DNA of 64,000 nucleotides, taken from the NCBI RefSeq assembly GCF_040358255.1, contig NZ_CP132938.1, positions 3,410,001 to 3,474,000 of the forward strand, in the 5' to 3' direction. Shown here piece by piece: positions 42,408 to 51,180 of the stretch. This DNA comes from Tunturibacter gelidoferens (lineage in GTDB: Bacteria > Acidobacteriota > Terriglobia > Terriglobales > Acidobacteriaceae). Positions within the stretch are counted from its first letter, which is position 1; each line of letters starts with the position of its first letter. A program made the translations under genes and the position numbers. The notes under the pieces are model-generated. The model ran no database searches. It worked only from the letters and a program-made list of their open reading frames with translations, and was not told the origin of the DNA.

Positions 42408-42724
42408 GTTGTCGTTGGGAGAGAGTCGGCTTTTGGCTCTCTCCATCTTTTTCGTCGCAGATTTTGATCCGCCCGTGAATCAGCTTGGCTGGTTTTCGGG
42501 CATTTTTTCGAGATGAATGGATCGGACACTACCGCAGCTTGTGGTGAATTTGTGGTGTGAAGCGTGGTCGGGGTGGTGTTTTCGTGGCTATCTTTTGCTG
42601 GCTTCGGGCGGCTCGGGCTAGGGGCTGAAGTCCCCCTTGGCTGAGGCTCTGACCCTCCCCCTACCCCCTGAGGTATCTTGTGCGTAAGTCTATTGTTGGG
42701 AATGGTTTGGACGGGGGTGCTGTC

Positions 42725-42764
42725 TGCAAAATATTACAACGAAAGTACTTACTTGCAAAATATT
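42725..42764. repeat. Direct repeat pair TGCAAAATATT
   Basis: TGCAAAATATT occurs at 42725-42735 and 42754-42764, start to start 29 bases, with AAGTACTTACT between. I recall similar CAAAATATT-containing elements scattered in genomes of this class, but cannot verify this here. Confidence 0.5.
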
Positions 42765-43054
42765 GTTTCTAAACGAGTTGTGGGTGAGCCGACGGCTCGG
42801 GTAAGCTTCGTGATCTTTTTATTCGCTACTTCTAGTTTATCTGGTTGGAGGTAACTCATACGCCACGCGATTATCCTTGTCTGGCGCGGGTTTTCGTTGT
42901 TTTGGGGCTTGACAGGTTTTTTTGAGGATCGGCGGAAGACGCAGTTTGGGTTCCGTCAGTTTAGAGAAATTAGAGAGTGGATGGCGACCAGAGGCGAGGC
43001 CTGCCCAATGTCTTCTACGGGCTTATAGAGGAAGAACAACTGCAAGTATAGAGA

Positions 43055-43124
43055 CGAATACGGGGATCCTTCGACTGCATGCTCACGAGGTGCCGTGAGC
43101 AACTTCGCTCAGGATGACGACTAT
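43055..43124. repeat. Interspersed repeat, copy 1
   Basis: Shares CGAATACGGGGATCCTTCG, then GTGCCGTGAGCAACTTCGCT and CAGGATGACGACTAT, with the copy at 43210-43281. It contains short complementary parts and could fold. Confidence 0.75.
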
Positions 43125-43156
43125 CTTTGATTAGCGGCTTTGATGAGCAGCGAGTT

Positions 43157-43440
43157 TTTTGCAACCGCAACTGCAACTACAACTGCAACTGCAACTGCAA
43201 AAACAAAAACGAATACGGGGATCCTTCGGCTGCGTTTGCTCACAAAGTGCCGTGAGCAACTTCGCTCAGGATGACGACTATTTTGGGTATGCGGCAAAAA
43301 AGGAGCAACTGCAACAACAGCGACAACAACAATAACAACAGCAAAGGCAACGCAGATCCTCTTCGGGGATGACAACCAGAACGACAAAGTCAAAGGACAC
43401 CGCAACTGCAACTGCAAAGACAACAGCAAAGACAAAGAGG
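43157..43440. repeat. Low-complexity CAACTG/ACAACA tracts
   Basis: Runs of CAACTG and related hexamers at about 43157-43210, 43309-43352 and 43399-43440 flank repeat copy 2. The units vary and have no constant spacer, so this is simple-sequence DNA. Confidence 0.6.
43210..43281. repeat. Interspersed repeat, copy 2
   Basis: Near-identical to 43055-43124, differing mainly in the central GGCTGCGTTTGCTCACAAA part. Confidence 0.75.
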
Positions 43441-43495
43441 ATTGCGAGTACAACGGGCGGCGGTGCTAGGCTGCTGAAGGGTACTAGGAGTAAAG

Positions 43496-44134
43496 ATGAT
43501 TTTTGATGTTGAGAAGATAAAGGCGCGTGAGACCTATAACCTGCTGATCGGTTTGGTTGCGCCTCGGCCGATTGCGCTGGTTACGAGCATGAATGAGGAG
43601 GGCAGGATGAATGCTGCGCCTTTCAGCTCGTACAACTACCTTTGTACCGATCCGCCGATCATCGGGATGGGCGTGATGAATCGTCCGTCGGAGCATTTTG
43701 TGCCGAAGGATACGGCGCGGAATATCCGGCGGACAGGGGAGTTTGTGGTGAACGTAGTGACCGAGGATATCGCGCAGCAGATGAACATCTGCGCTACGGA
43801 TTTTCCGGCGGAGTTTGATGAGTTGGAGATGGCCGGGTTTACGACTGCGCCGTCGCAGGTGGTGAAGGTGCCGCGGATCGCGCAGGCGCATGCTGCGCTC
43901 GAGTGCAAAGAGTTTACGACGATGGAGATTGGGCGGTCGCGGATCGTGCTGGGGCGGGTGGTTTCGATTTACATCGAGGACAAGTTTGTCGATCCGGCGG
44001 GGCCGTATGTGCTGTCGGAGGAGCTGCATGCGATTGGCCGGATGAATGGGCTGGGGGCTTATGTGAAGACGCGGGATTCGTTTTTGAATATTCCGCGGAT
44101 TCCTTATGAGGAGTGGAAGAAAGGGAAGAGATGA
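43496..44134 (+). CDS. Flavin reductase-like FMN-binding split-barrel protein
   Basis: The ATG has AGGAG 7 bases upstream and gives 212 residues. VAPRPIALVTSMNEEGRMNA, then APFSSYNYLCTDPPIIGMGV and DTARNIRRTGEFVVNVV are typical of the flavin reductase-like domain family, which binds FMN or FAD and reduces it with NAD(P)H. The partner enzyme is not known. The stop overlaps the start of the apbE gene by 4 bases (ATGA), so both are expressed together, which fits a shared flavin theme. Confidence 0.85.
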   Translation: MIFDVEKIKARETYNLLIGLVAPRPIALVTSMNEEGRMNAAPFSSYNYLCTDPPIIGMGVMNRPSEHFVPKDTARNIRRTGEFVVNVVTEDIAQQMNICATDFPAEFDELEMAGFTTAPSQVVKVPRIAQAHAALECKEFTTMEIGRSRIVLGRVVSIYIEDKFVDPAGPYVLSEELHAIGRMNGLGAYVKTRDSFLNIPRIPYEEWKKGKR

Positions 44135-45171
44135 GGCGCTGGTTGGCAGTTGGCTGGCTTGCGATCGCTCTGAGCTTGACACCACTTGCGGTTCCGGCTG
44201 CGCCCTTGCAGCTCAGGTTGTTTACAACGACGCATCCCGCGATGGGCACAGAGTTCATGTTGTACCTCTACAGCACGAACCCTGCGGCTGCGGCTGCTGC
44301 GTCCGAGGAGGTCTTTGAGGAGATCGACCGGATTGAGCAGTTGCTTTCGAACTATCGCGACTCCAGCGAGTTGTCGCGTATCAATCAGAACGCAGGTGCC
44401 GGTGCGGTAACGACTGATCCCGAGATGATGGATTTTTTGCAGCAGTCCGAACACTGGAGTCGAGCCAGTAATGGGGCTTTCGATATCACGGTGGGTCGCC
44501 TGATGAAGGCGTGGGGGTTTTTCCGTTACGATGGACGTATTCCGATGGACGCAGAGCTTGAAGATCTTCGTACTGTAACGGGTTGGGAGAAGGTGAAGCT
44601 TGATCCGGCTGCCCGGACGGTGCAGTTCACCTCGCCGGGCATTGAGCTCGATCCGGGCGGCATCGGCAAGGGTTTTGCTGTGGATGCGGCGGTTCGCATC
44701 CTGCGAGCCGATCACATTACGGCGGCGATGCTTTCGGCGGGCAGCAGCACCGTGTACGCGTTGGGTGCTCCGCCGCACAAGACCGGATGGCGTGTCGTGG
44801 TTCCGGGGCCGTTGCCTTCGAAGAAGACGCTCTCGGTGATTACGCTGCGTGACACCTCTCTCTCGAGTGCCGATTGCAGTCAGAAGAACTTCACGGTGGC
44901 TGGTCATCGTTACTGCCACATTATGAATCCGCGCACGATGCGTCCGGTTGAGGGCAGGATACAGGTGAGTGTTGTAGCTCCTTCGGCGACTGTGAGCGAC
45001 GCGCTCTCGAACGTAGTTTTTGTTGAAACACCGGAGCAGAGTGTTGCCACGCTCAAGGCCTTTGCGCCCGATGCTCACGCACTGATCGTCTCCGGCGGCG
45101 CGGAAGCCGCGCGTTGCACCGCCTTTCAATGGACAAGCTCGGTCGACCGAACTCATTGTGCTCTGAATTGA
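44131..45171 (+). CDS. apbE: FAD:protein FMN transferase
   Basis: From the ATG at 44131 the protein has 346 residues with a signal peptide (RRWLAVGWLAIALSLTPLAV). ApbE motifs are MGTEFMLYLY, IDRIEQLLSNYRDSSELSRI, ELDPGGIGKGFAVDAAVRIL and APSATVSDALSNVVFV. The enzyme attaches FMN to Thr or Ser of periplasm-facing flavoproteins such as Nqr/Rnf subunits; no such target lies in the window. It is coupled to the flavin reductase-like gene by a 4-base overlap. Confidence 0.9.
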   Translation: MRRWLAVGWLAIALSLTPLAVPAAPLQLRLFTTTHPAMGTEFMLYLYSTNPAAAAAASEEVFEEIDRIEQLLSNYRDSSELSRINQNAGAGAVTTDPEMMDFLQQSEHWSRASNGAFDITVGRLMKAWGFFRYDGRIPMDAELEDLRTVTGWEKVKLDPAARTVQFTSPGIELDPGGIGKGFAVDAAVRILRADHITAAMLSAGSSTVYALGAPPHKTGWRVVVPGPLPSKKTLSVITLRDTSLSSADCSQKNFTVAGHRYCHIMNPRTMRPVEGRIQVSVVAPSATVSDALSNVVFVETPEQSVATLKAFAPDAHALIVSGGAEAARCTAFQWTSSVDRTHCALN

Positions 45172-45205
45172 ACTCGCTCAAAAGGAACTAGCTCCAAGGC
45201 CAACT

Positions 45206-46447
45206 ATGAACCGTCGTGATTTTCTGCAATCCGCCTCCGTTGTTGCACTTGCCTCAACCACGATCGCCCGCGCCGCGGTGCCGGCGGTCAAACCTATTCG
45301 ACTTGGCGTAATCGGCGCGGGCAGCAGAGGACAGGAGAATCTTCGCCAGTTCCTGCGTGTGCCCGGAGTCTCCGTAGAGGCAATCTGCGACATCTACCCT
45401 CCACGCTACGAGCAGGTGAATCGGCTGGTTGGGAAAGATGTGTCGCATACGGCCGACTTCAACGAGTTACTGGCGCGGAATGATATCGACGCCGTGATGA
45501 TCGCCTCGCCGGTGGCATGCCACGCGGAACATGTGATTGCCACGGCAAAGACAGGTCGGGCGATCTATGGAGAGAAGGCGCTGGGGTTCACGGTGGAAGA
45601 CAACCAGAACATTCTCGACGCGGTGATCCGCAACAAGACCCTCTTCCAGATCGGTCACGAGTATCGCTATGCATCATGGGTGCGGGAGGCGATACGCCGT
45701 GTTCATGCAGGCGAGATTGGAACGCCGACCCACGTATATGCCTACTGGCATCGCAACGGTGATTGGAGGCGCAGCGTTCCTTCGCCTGATCCCGACGGGA
45801 AGCTGGAGCGCCTCATCAACTGGCGTCTGTATCGAGAGAGCTCGGGAGGGCTGGGCACGGAGCTCGGCTCGCATCACATCGATATGGCGAACTGGATCTT
45901 TGGCGAACAGCCGGAGAGTGTGATTGGGACTAACAGCATCTGCCGGTACCACGATGGACGTACGGTTGGCGACAATGTGCAGACGGTTTTCAACTACTCC
46001 CAAGGGCGGCGGCTGGTGTTCTCGTCGATCACCGATAATGCGAAGGTTGGGTGTGAGTTCTGGATCTATGGCACGGCAGGAAGCGTGCAGATCACGATCG
46101 AAGACGCCACGATGTACTACGAAAAGGATCGATCGAATAAACCGACTACGGACAAGGCAGAGGGCAAGACAGTGGTCGAACGCGGGGTGGTGACCGGCGC
46201 GTCGTATTCCACCGCGGGCGAGATGCCGTATCGTGGCCCGGGCGAGAAGGTTGTGGTTGCCAGTTCGGAGGATCCAACGCTGGCGGCGGCTCGCTCATTC
46301 ATTGAAGCAGTGCGTGGGGAGCATTCGATCTTTGCCGATGTGCACTGTGGGTTTCGGGCAGCGATTGCGTGCTCGGTCGCACATGATGCGGTCTTCACGG
46401 AGAATAAGATGCTGATCCCGACGGCGGCTCACCATGACAAGGGTTAG
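45206..46447 (+). CDS. Gfo/Idh/MocA-family oxidoreductase with Tat-type signal
   Basis: This 413-residue protein begins MNRRDFLQSASVVALAST, a twin-arginine signal. The Rossmann part has IRLGVIGAGSRGQENLRQFL, DIDAVMIASPVACHAEHVI and GRAIYGEKALGFTVEDNQNI, with the conserved EK-type catalytic Lys. The C-terminal alpha/beta domain has SSGGLGTELGSHHIDMANWI. Such exported sugar or inositol dehydrogenases are frequent in Acidobacteria. The substrate is unknown. Confidence 0.88.
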   Translation: MNRRDFLQSASVVALASTTIARAAVPAVKPIRLGVIGAGSRGQENLRQFLRVPGVSVEAICDIYPPRYEQVNRLVGKDVSHTADFNELLARNDIDAVMIASPVACHAEHVIATAKTGRAIYGEKALGFTVEDNQNILDAVIRNKTLFQIGHEYRYASWVREAIRRVHAGEIGTPTHVYAYWHRNGDWRRSVPSPDPDGKLERLINWRLYRESSGGLGTELGSHHIDMANWIFGEQPESVIGTNSICRYHDGRTVGDNVQTVFNYSQGRRLVFSSITDNAKVGCEFWIYGTAGSVQITIEDATMYYEKDRSNKPTTDKAEGKTVVERGVVTGASYSTAGEMPYRGPGEKVVVASSEDPTLAAARSFIEAVRGEHSIFADVHCGFRAAIACSVAHDAVFTENKMLIPTAAHHDKG

Positions 46448-46479
46448 TCGCTTCTAGGTTCCGCTCGATCAGGGTCAGA

Positions 46480-47325
46480 TCAGGAGAGGTATTCCTTGAG
46501 CCAGGGATCGTTGGAGTGGACGAGCTCTTCGGTGGTGCCGTCGAAGACGACTTTGCCTTCGTTGAGGACGAGGAATTTTGTGCTGTCGTCGATGCCGTTG
46601 TTGGGGATCTGTTCGACCTTGCCGGTCTCGGTGTTGAAGCGGCTTCTGGCGAGGAGGTAGGCGTCCTGAATGCGGTGGGTGATGACGAGGGAGGTGGTTT
46701 GGGTGACGTCGCGCTGCTTGATGACGAGGTCGATGATGGTGGTGGAGGTGATGGGGTCGAGGCCGCCGGTGGGGGAGTCGTAGAGGATGAGGTCGGGGTT
46801 GGTGATGATGGCGCGGGCGATGGAGACGCGGCGACGCATTCCTCCGGAGAGCTCGGAGGGGAACTTTTCGATGGTGTTCTCGAGTTCTACGAAGCGGAGG
46901 GCCTCGAGAACGCGGGTGTGAGCTTCTTCTTCGGGGATGCGATCTTCATGGAGGCGGTAGGAGACGTTGTCCCCGACAGAGAGCGAGTCGAAGAGGGCTG
47001 ATTCCTGGAAGACCATGCCGATGCGGCCGCGTAGCTTGAAGAGATCGGGCTCGGGCATGGTGGAGACTGGTTCGCCGAAGACATGGATGGAGCCGGTGTC
47101 GGGACAGAGGAGGCCGTTGACGAGCTTCATGAGGACGGACTTGCCGCCGCCGGCAGGGCCCAGGATGATGCGGGTTTCGCCGCGCTGGACGGTGAAGGAG
47201 ACGTTTTGGAGGACCGGTTTTACGTCGAAGATGATGGAGACGTCGTCGACGACTACGATGGGCTCCTGCGAGTCAGGCTGCTGCTGGAGGGTTGCGGAGC
47301 CGGATTGGGCGAGGTCTGCCGTCAT
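46480..47325 (-). CDS. mlaF: Mla-type ABC transporter ATPase
   Basis: This 281-residue protein has Walker A GPAGGGKSVL, signature LSGGMRRR, Q-loop QESALFDSLSVGDNVSYRL and H-loop LVITHRIQDA. Walker B is LILYDSPTGGLDP: the residue after the Asp is Ser where most ABC ATPases have the catalytic Glu. Together with the permease 18 bases upstream it forms the core of a lipid transporter of the Mla/Ttg2 type, which moves phospholipids between inner membrane and periplasm. The MCE-domain partner is not in the window. Confidence 0.85.
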   Translation of the reverse strand: MTADLAQSGSATLQQQPDSQEPIVVVDDVSIIFDVKPVLQNVSFTVQRGETRIILGPAGGGKSVLMKLVNGLLCPDTGSIHVFGEPVSTMPEPDLFKLRGRIGMVFQESALFDSLSVGDNVSYRLHEDRIPEEEAHTRVLEALRFVELENTIEKFPSELSGGMRRRVSIARAIITNPDLILYDSPTGGLDPITSTTIIDLVIKQRDVTQTTSLVITHRIQDAYLLARSRFNTETGKVEQIPNNGIDDSTKFLVLNEGKVVFDGTTEELVHSNDPWLKEYLS

Positions 47326-47343
47326 GATGTGAGATTCCTGCCT

Positions 47344-48123
47344 TTACCTGCCGAAGACGCCGATCATGGCGCGCGTGACGAGGAGGTCGACGATGATGAT
47401 GAAGACCGAGGAGATGACGACGGCCTGGGTGGTGGCCTTGCCGACGCCCTGGGTGCCGCCCTTGGTGTTCATACCGAAGTAGCAGCCGACGGTTGCGATG
47501 ATGAAGCCGGAAAAGAGAGGCTTCGCGAGACCCTGTACGACGTCTCCGTATTGGAGAGCACGGTAGGAGTTGTGAAAATAGGATGAGCCGTTGAGTCCGA
47601 GCAGGGCGATGCTGATGAGAGCGCCTCCGGCGATGCCGCATGCGTCCGACATGATGGTGAGGAAGAAGAGCATGAAGATGGTGGCGTAGAGGCGCGGGGT
47701 GACGAGTTTTCGGACGGGGTCGGTGCCGAGGGCGCGCATGGCGTCGATCTGCTCGGTGACCTTCATAGAGCCGATCTCGGAGGCCATACCGGAGGCGTTG
47801 CGGCCGGAGACCATGAGGCCGGTGAGGACGGGGCCGAGCTCCTTGACCATGGAGAGGGCGACGAGGTTGCCGGTGAGGCTGACGGAGCCGAAGGCCTCGA
47901 GCGAGGTGGCGGACTGGAGGGCGAGGACGCAGCCAGTGAAGAAGCCGGTGAGAACGACGATGGGCATGGAGCCGACGCCGATGTAGTCCATCTGGGTGTA
48001 GATGTCGGCGAGATAGCGGGGGCGGGTGAAGAGATTGACGACGGCGCGCCAGGACAGGATGGAGTAGTCCTGGATCGAGGCAAGTCTTTGCTTGGCGAAG
48101 ATCTCTGGGGAGACAAAGGGCAT
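47344..48123 (-). CDS. mlaE: MlaE/YrbE-like lipid ABC permease
   Basis: This 259-residue permease shows the MlaE pattern: YIGVGSMPIVVLTGFFTGCV, VALSMVKELGPVLTGLMVSG, RNASGMASEIGSMKVTEQID and AMRALGTDPVRKLVTPRLYA. Five to six membrane helices are expected. It is the first gene of the two-gene operon with the ATPase. Confidence 0.9.
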   Translation of the reverse strand: MPFVSPEIFAKQRLASIQDYSILSWRAVVNLFTRPRYLADIYTQMDYIGVGSMPIVVLTGFFTGCVLALQSATSLEAFGSVSLTGNLVALSMVKELGPVLTGLMVSGRNASGMASEIGSMKVTEQIDAMRALGTDPVRKLVTPRLYATIFMLFFLTIMSDACGIAGGALISIALLGLNGSSYFHNSYRALQYGDVVQGLAKPLFSGFIIATVGCYFGMNTKGGTQGVGKATTQAVVISSVFIIIVDLLVTRAMIGVFGR

Positions 48124-48251
48124 GTTTATGTGGCTCAGATTATCAGATGCTGAGGTTACGGGGAGGATTGCATGTTCTTGAAGGATTTGAGGGATGGCGA
48201 AATGTGCACCAATCAGGTCGGGAATGAGAAGATAGAAGAGTGAAAGCTGAG

Positions 48252-49307
48252 ATGACGGCGGCGGTGTTGTACGGCAAGGAAGATCTGCGGCTGGAACGCG
48301 TAGCGATACCGCAGGCCGGCGCGGGAGAACTGGTGGTGCGGGTGGGCGCGGCGCTGACCTGTGGGACGGATTTGAAGGTCTACAGGCGAGGCTATCATGC
48401 CAAGATGCTGAAGCCGCCGATCCCGTTCGGGCACGAGATGGCGGGTGTGGTGGAGCAGGTTGGGGCGGGGGTGAGGGCGTTCAAGGTTGGGGACCGGGTG
48501 GTGGCTTTGAACTCGGCTCCGTGCGATGTCTGTTTTTTTTGCACGCATGGGCAGCAGAATCTGTGTGAAGACCTTTTGTTCAATAACGGGGCTTACGCGG
48601 AGTTTATGCGGATTCCGGCGCGGATCGTCGAAAAGAATACGCTAATTGTGCCGGAGGGGGTTCCGTTGGAGTTTGCGGCGCTGACGGAGCCTCTGGCTTG
48701 TGTGGTGCGCGGGCTGGAGGAGAGCGGCGCGAAGGCCGGGGACACGATGGTGGTGATCGGGGCGGGGCCGATTGGGTTGATGTTTATGCACGCGGCAGAG
48801 ATTGCGGGGTTAGAGGTGATTGCCGTGGTGAAGCGCGAGGACCAGATAGGGGCGGCGAAGCTGTTTGGCGCGCGCAAGGTGGTTCATGTGGGTGCTGTAG
48901 AGGATGTGGTTGCGGCGACGCGCGCCCTAACCCCTGCGGGAAGAGGCGCGGATATTGTGATCGAGGCGGTAGCGGTTCCGGCGACCTGGGAGTGGGCCGT
49001 GGATATGGTGAGGAAGGGCGGGGGTGTGAATTTTTTTGGTGGTCCGCCGAGCGGGACCAAGGTGAAGCTGGATACGAATCGGCTGCACTACGGGGACATT
49101 ACGTTGAAGGCGAGTTTTCACCATACGCCGGCGACCTGCAGGACGGCGTTTGAGTTGGTGACGAGTGGGCGGTTCAAGTGCGCGGAGTACATTACCGGGC
49201 GGGCGGGGCTGGAAGAGGTGCCGGCGGTCTTTGCGGGGATGATGCACCGGAATGGGAGCGCAAGGGATATCAAGACGGCGGTGTTTCCGGAAGGGGGGCC
49301 GCGGTGA
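48252..49307 (+). CDS. Zinc-dependent medium-chain alcohol dehydrogenase in the hopanoid cluster
   Basis: The ATG at 48252 gives 351 residues; GTG at 48240 is an alternative. The catalytic zinc site is LTCGTDLKVY plus PFGHEMAG, the structural zinc site CDVCFFCTHGQQNLC, and the nucleotide-binding loop VVIGAGPIGLM. It ends where hpnC begins: the GTG at 49304 overlaps its stop by 4 bases. A place directly before hpnCDE suggests a role in isoprenoid or hopanoid modification, but sorbitol or threonine dehydrogenase-type activity cannot be excluded. Confidence 0.82.
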   Translation: MTAAVLYGKEDLRLERVAIPQAGAGELVVRVGAALTCGTDLKVYRRGYHAKMLKPPIPFGHEMAGVVEQVGAGVRAFKVGDRVVALNSAPCDVCFFCTHGQQNLCEDLLFNNGAYAEFMRIPARIVEKNTLIVPEGVPLEFAALTEPLACVVRGLEESGAKAGDTMVVIGAGPIGLMFMHAAEIAGLEVIAVVKREDQIGAAKLFGARKVVHVGAVEDVVAATRALTPAGRGADIVIEAVAVPATWEWAVDMVRKGGGVNFFGGPPSGTKVKLDTNRLHYGDITLKASFHHTPATCRTAFELVTSGRFKCAEYITGRAGLEEVPAVFAGMMHRNGSARDIKTAVFPEGGPR

Positions 49308-49312
49308 GCGAG

Positions 49313-50245
49313 ATGACTGCGACACAGCACGCGCTGCTGGGGGCTCCACCCGAGTACCTGACGCCGCTGGAGAGGCCGACGCTCGCGGAGGCGCGGGCCT
49401 GGTGCAGAGAGCTGGCGACGTCGCACTATGAGAACTTTCATGTGGCGACATTTTTTCTTCCCGCCAAGGTGAGGCCGCACTTTGAGAGCATCTACGCGTA
49501 CTGCCGGGTGGCGGATGATCTGGGTGATGAGGTGGAGGATCGCGAGGTGGCGACTCGTCTGCTGAATACCTGGGGGACGATGTTGGAGGAGTGTTACGAC
49601 GCGCCGGAGCGGTCGATGCATCCTGTTTTTGTGGCGCTGCGGGAGACGATTCGCGAGTGCGATCCGCCGCGGCAGCTCTTTCTGGATCTGCTGCATGCGT
49701 TTCGAATGGATCAGAACAAGACGGAGTATGAGAGCTGGGAGGAACTGCTGGAGTACTCGCACTACTCGGCGAATCCGGTGGGAAGGCTGGTGCTTTGGGT
49801 GTGCGGCTATACGGATGAGGCACGGGCTTTGATGTCGGACAAAGTTTGCACGGCGCTGCAGCTGGCAAACTTCTGGCAGGATGTGGTGGAGGATAAGGAG
49901 CGGGGGAGGCGGTACATTCCTGCGGAGTCGATGCTGCGGTTTGGGGTGGAGGAGGGGCAGATTGAAGGGCGGGTTTTTACGCCGGAGTTTCGTGGGATGA
50001 TGCAGGACCTGGTGGTTCGGACGCGGGCGATGCTGATCGAAGGCGGAGAGATCAGCCTGCATGTGGATAAGGAGCTGAAGGTGGTGCTGGATCTGTTTCG
50101 CAAGGGTGGAGAGGCGATTCTAAACGGCATCACGAGGCAGGATTTTGATGTCCTTCGGGGAAGGCCGGTGGTCTCGAAGACACGCAAGGTGGGTTTGCTG
50201 ATCGAGGCGCTTGTTGGCAAGCTGAGCTCGGGGATGGCCTCGTGA
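49313..50245 (+). CDS. hpnC: Hydroxysqualene synthase HpnC
   Basis: From the ATG at 49313 the protein has 310 residues; the GTG at 49304 is the other option. The trans-isoprenyl synthase motifs are RVADDLGDEVEDRE (first Asp-rich) and LANFWQDVVEDKERGRRYIP (second). SHYENFHVATFFLPAKVRPH near the start is characteristic of HpnC. In the HpnCDE route it converts presqualene diphosphate to hydroxysqualene. The gene overlaps hpnD by 4 bases. Confidence 0.92.
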   Translation: MTATQHALLGAPPEYLTPLERPTLAEARAWCRELATSHYENFHVATFFLPAKVRPHFESIYAYCRVADDLGDEVEDREVATRLLNTWGTMLEECYDAPERSMHPVFVALRETIRECDPPRQLFLDLLHAFRMDQNKTEYESWEELLEYSHYSANPVGRLVLWVCGYTDEARALMSDKVCTALQLANFWQDVVEDKERGRRYIPAESMLRFGVEEGQIEGRVFTPEFRGMMQDLVVRTRAMLIEGGEISLHVDKELKVVLDLFRKGGEAILNGITRQDFDVLRGRPVVSKTRKVGLLIEALVGKLSSGMAS

Positions 50246-51180
50246 CGATTGTCGAGGCTTATGCCGTGTGCGCGGGAATCGCGCAACGGGAAGCGAAGAA
50301 CTTTTATTACTCGTTTCGCGTGCTGCCGGAGCATAAGAGGAACGCGATGTGCGCGGTTTATGCGTTCATGCGAAGGGCCGATGATATCTCCGATGAGGAG
50401 ACGATGCCGGTGGTTGAGCGGCGCGTGGTGATGTCGCAGTGGCTGGAAGCATGGCGTGAGGCGAGGCGGAGTGGGTCGTCCGATGATCCGGTTTTTCTAG
50501 CGTTGATCGACACGCAGAAGAGGTTTGCGATTCCGGATGCGTTGCTGGAGGATCTGGTGCGGGGCACTACGATGGACCTCGAGGAGTCGCAGGCAGATGT
50601 GGTTACTGTAACCGATACGGTTGCAGATAAAACGCAGACGCTGCAGGTGTATGAGGATTTCGAGGGACTGTACCGTTACTGCTATCTCGTTGCTTCTGTG
50701 GTGGGGCTGGTTTGCATTCGGATCTTTGGATATAGCGATCCTCGAGCCGAAGGGCTGGCGGAGAAGACCGGCGTTGCATTTCAACTGACAAACATCCTGC
50801 GGGACGTGAGTGAGGATGCGGAGCGTGGGCGGATCTACCTTCCGCTACAGGACCTGACTGCGGGCAGAGTTGAGGTGAAGCAGCTGCTTCAAGTGGTTCG
50901 TCGCGAGTCTGAGACGAAGGTGGTGCGGAGCCTGCTGGCGCAGGAGGCTGCGCGGGCGCTGGTTTACTATGCGGCGGCGGAGGAGTTGCTGCCACTGATC
51001 GATAAGGATAGCCGCGCGGCGCTTTGGGTTCTGGTGACGATCTATCGCGGACTGCTTGAGCGGATTATGGCGAAGAACTACGATGTGTTTTCGGAACGGG
51101 TCAGTGTGCCGACCTCCAAGAAGCTCCTGATTCTGGCGCAGGGGATGGGGATGGCTGTGCGCAACCGGATGGTCTCGTGA
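50242..51180 (+). CDS. hpnD: Presqualene diphosphate synthase HpnD
   Basis: GTG at 50242 overlaps the hpnC stop; 312 residues. EAKNFYYSFRVLPEHKRNAM, RRADDISDEE and LTNILRDVSEDAERGRIYLP are the family motifs. It joins two farnesyl diphosphates to presqualene diphosphate for HpnC. It is followed by hpnE with a 4-base overlap. Confidence 0.92.
   Translation: MTIVEAYAVCAGIAQREAKNFYYSFRVLPEHKRNAMCAVYAFMRRADDISDEETMPVVERRVVMSQWLEAWREARRSGSSDDPVFLALIDTQKRFAIPDALLEDLVRGTTMDLEESQADVVTVTDTVADKTQTLQVYEDFEGLYRYCYLVASVVGLVCIRIFGYSDPRAEGLAEKTGVAFQLTNILRDVSEDAERGRIYLPLQDLTAGRVEVKQLLQVVRRESETKVVRSLLAQEAARALVYYAAAEELLPLIDKDSRAALWVLVTIYRGLLERIMAKNYDVFSERVSVPTSKKLLILAQGMGMAVRNRMVS

Larger units (their letters stand above)
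42408..43495. other. Long repeat-rich intergenic region
   Basis: No gene is seen in almost 1.1 kb. The region has a direct repeat pair (42725-42764), two copies of an approximately 70-base element (43055-43124, 43210-43281) and Asn/Thr-like CAACTG tracts (about 43157-43440). The density of repeats suggests a site where acidobacterial intergenic repeats accumulate. Confidence 0.7.

Noticed and set aside
43157..43440. CAACTG tracts considered as a CRISPR array
   Set aside because: Units are short, irregular and lack constant-length spacers; no cas genes are near.
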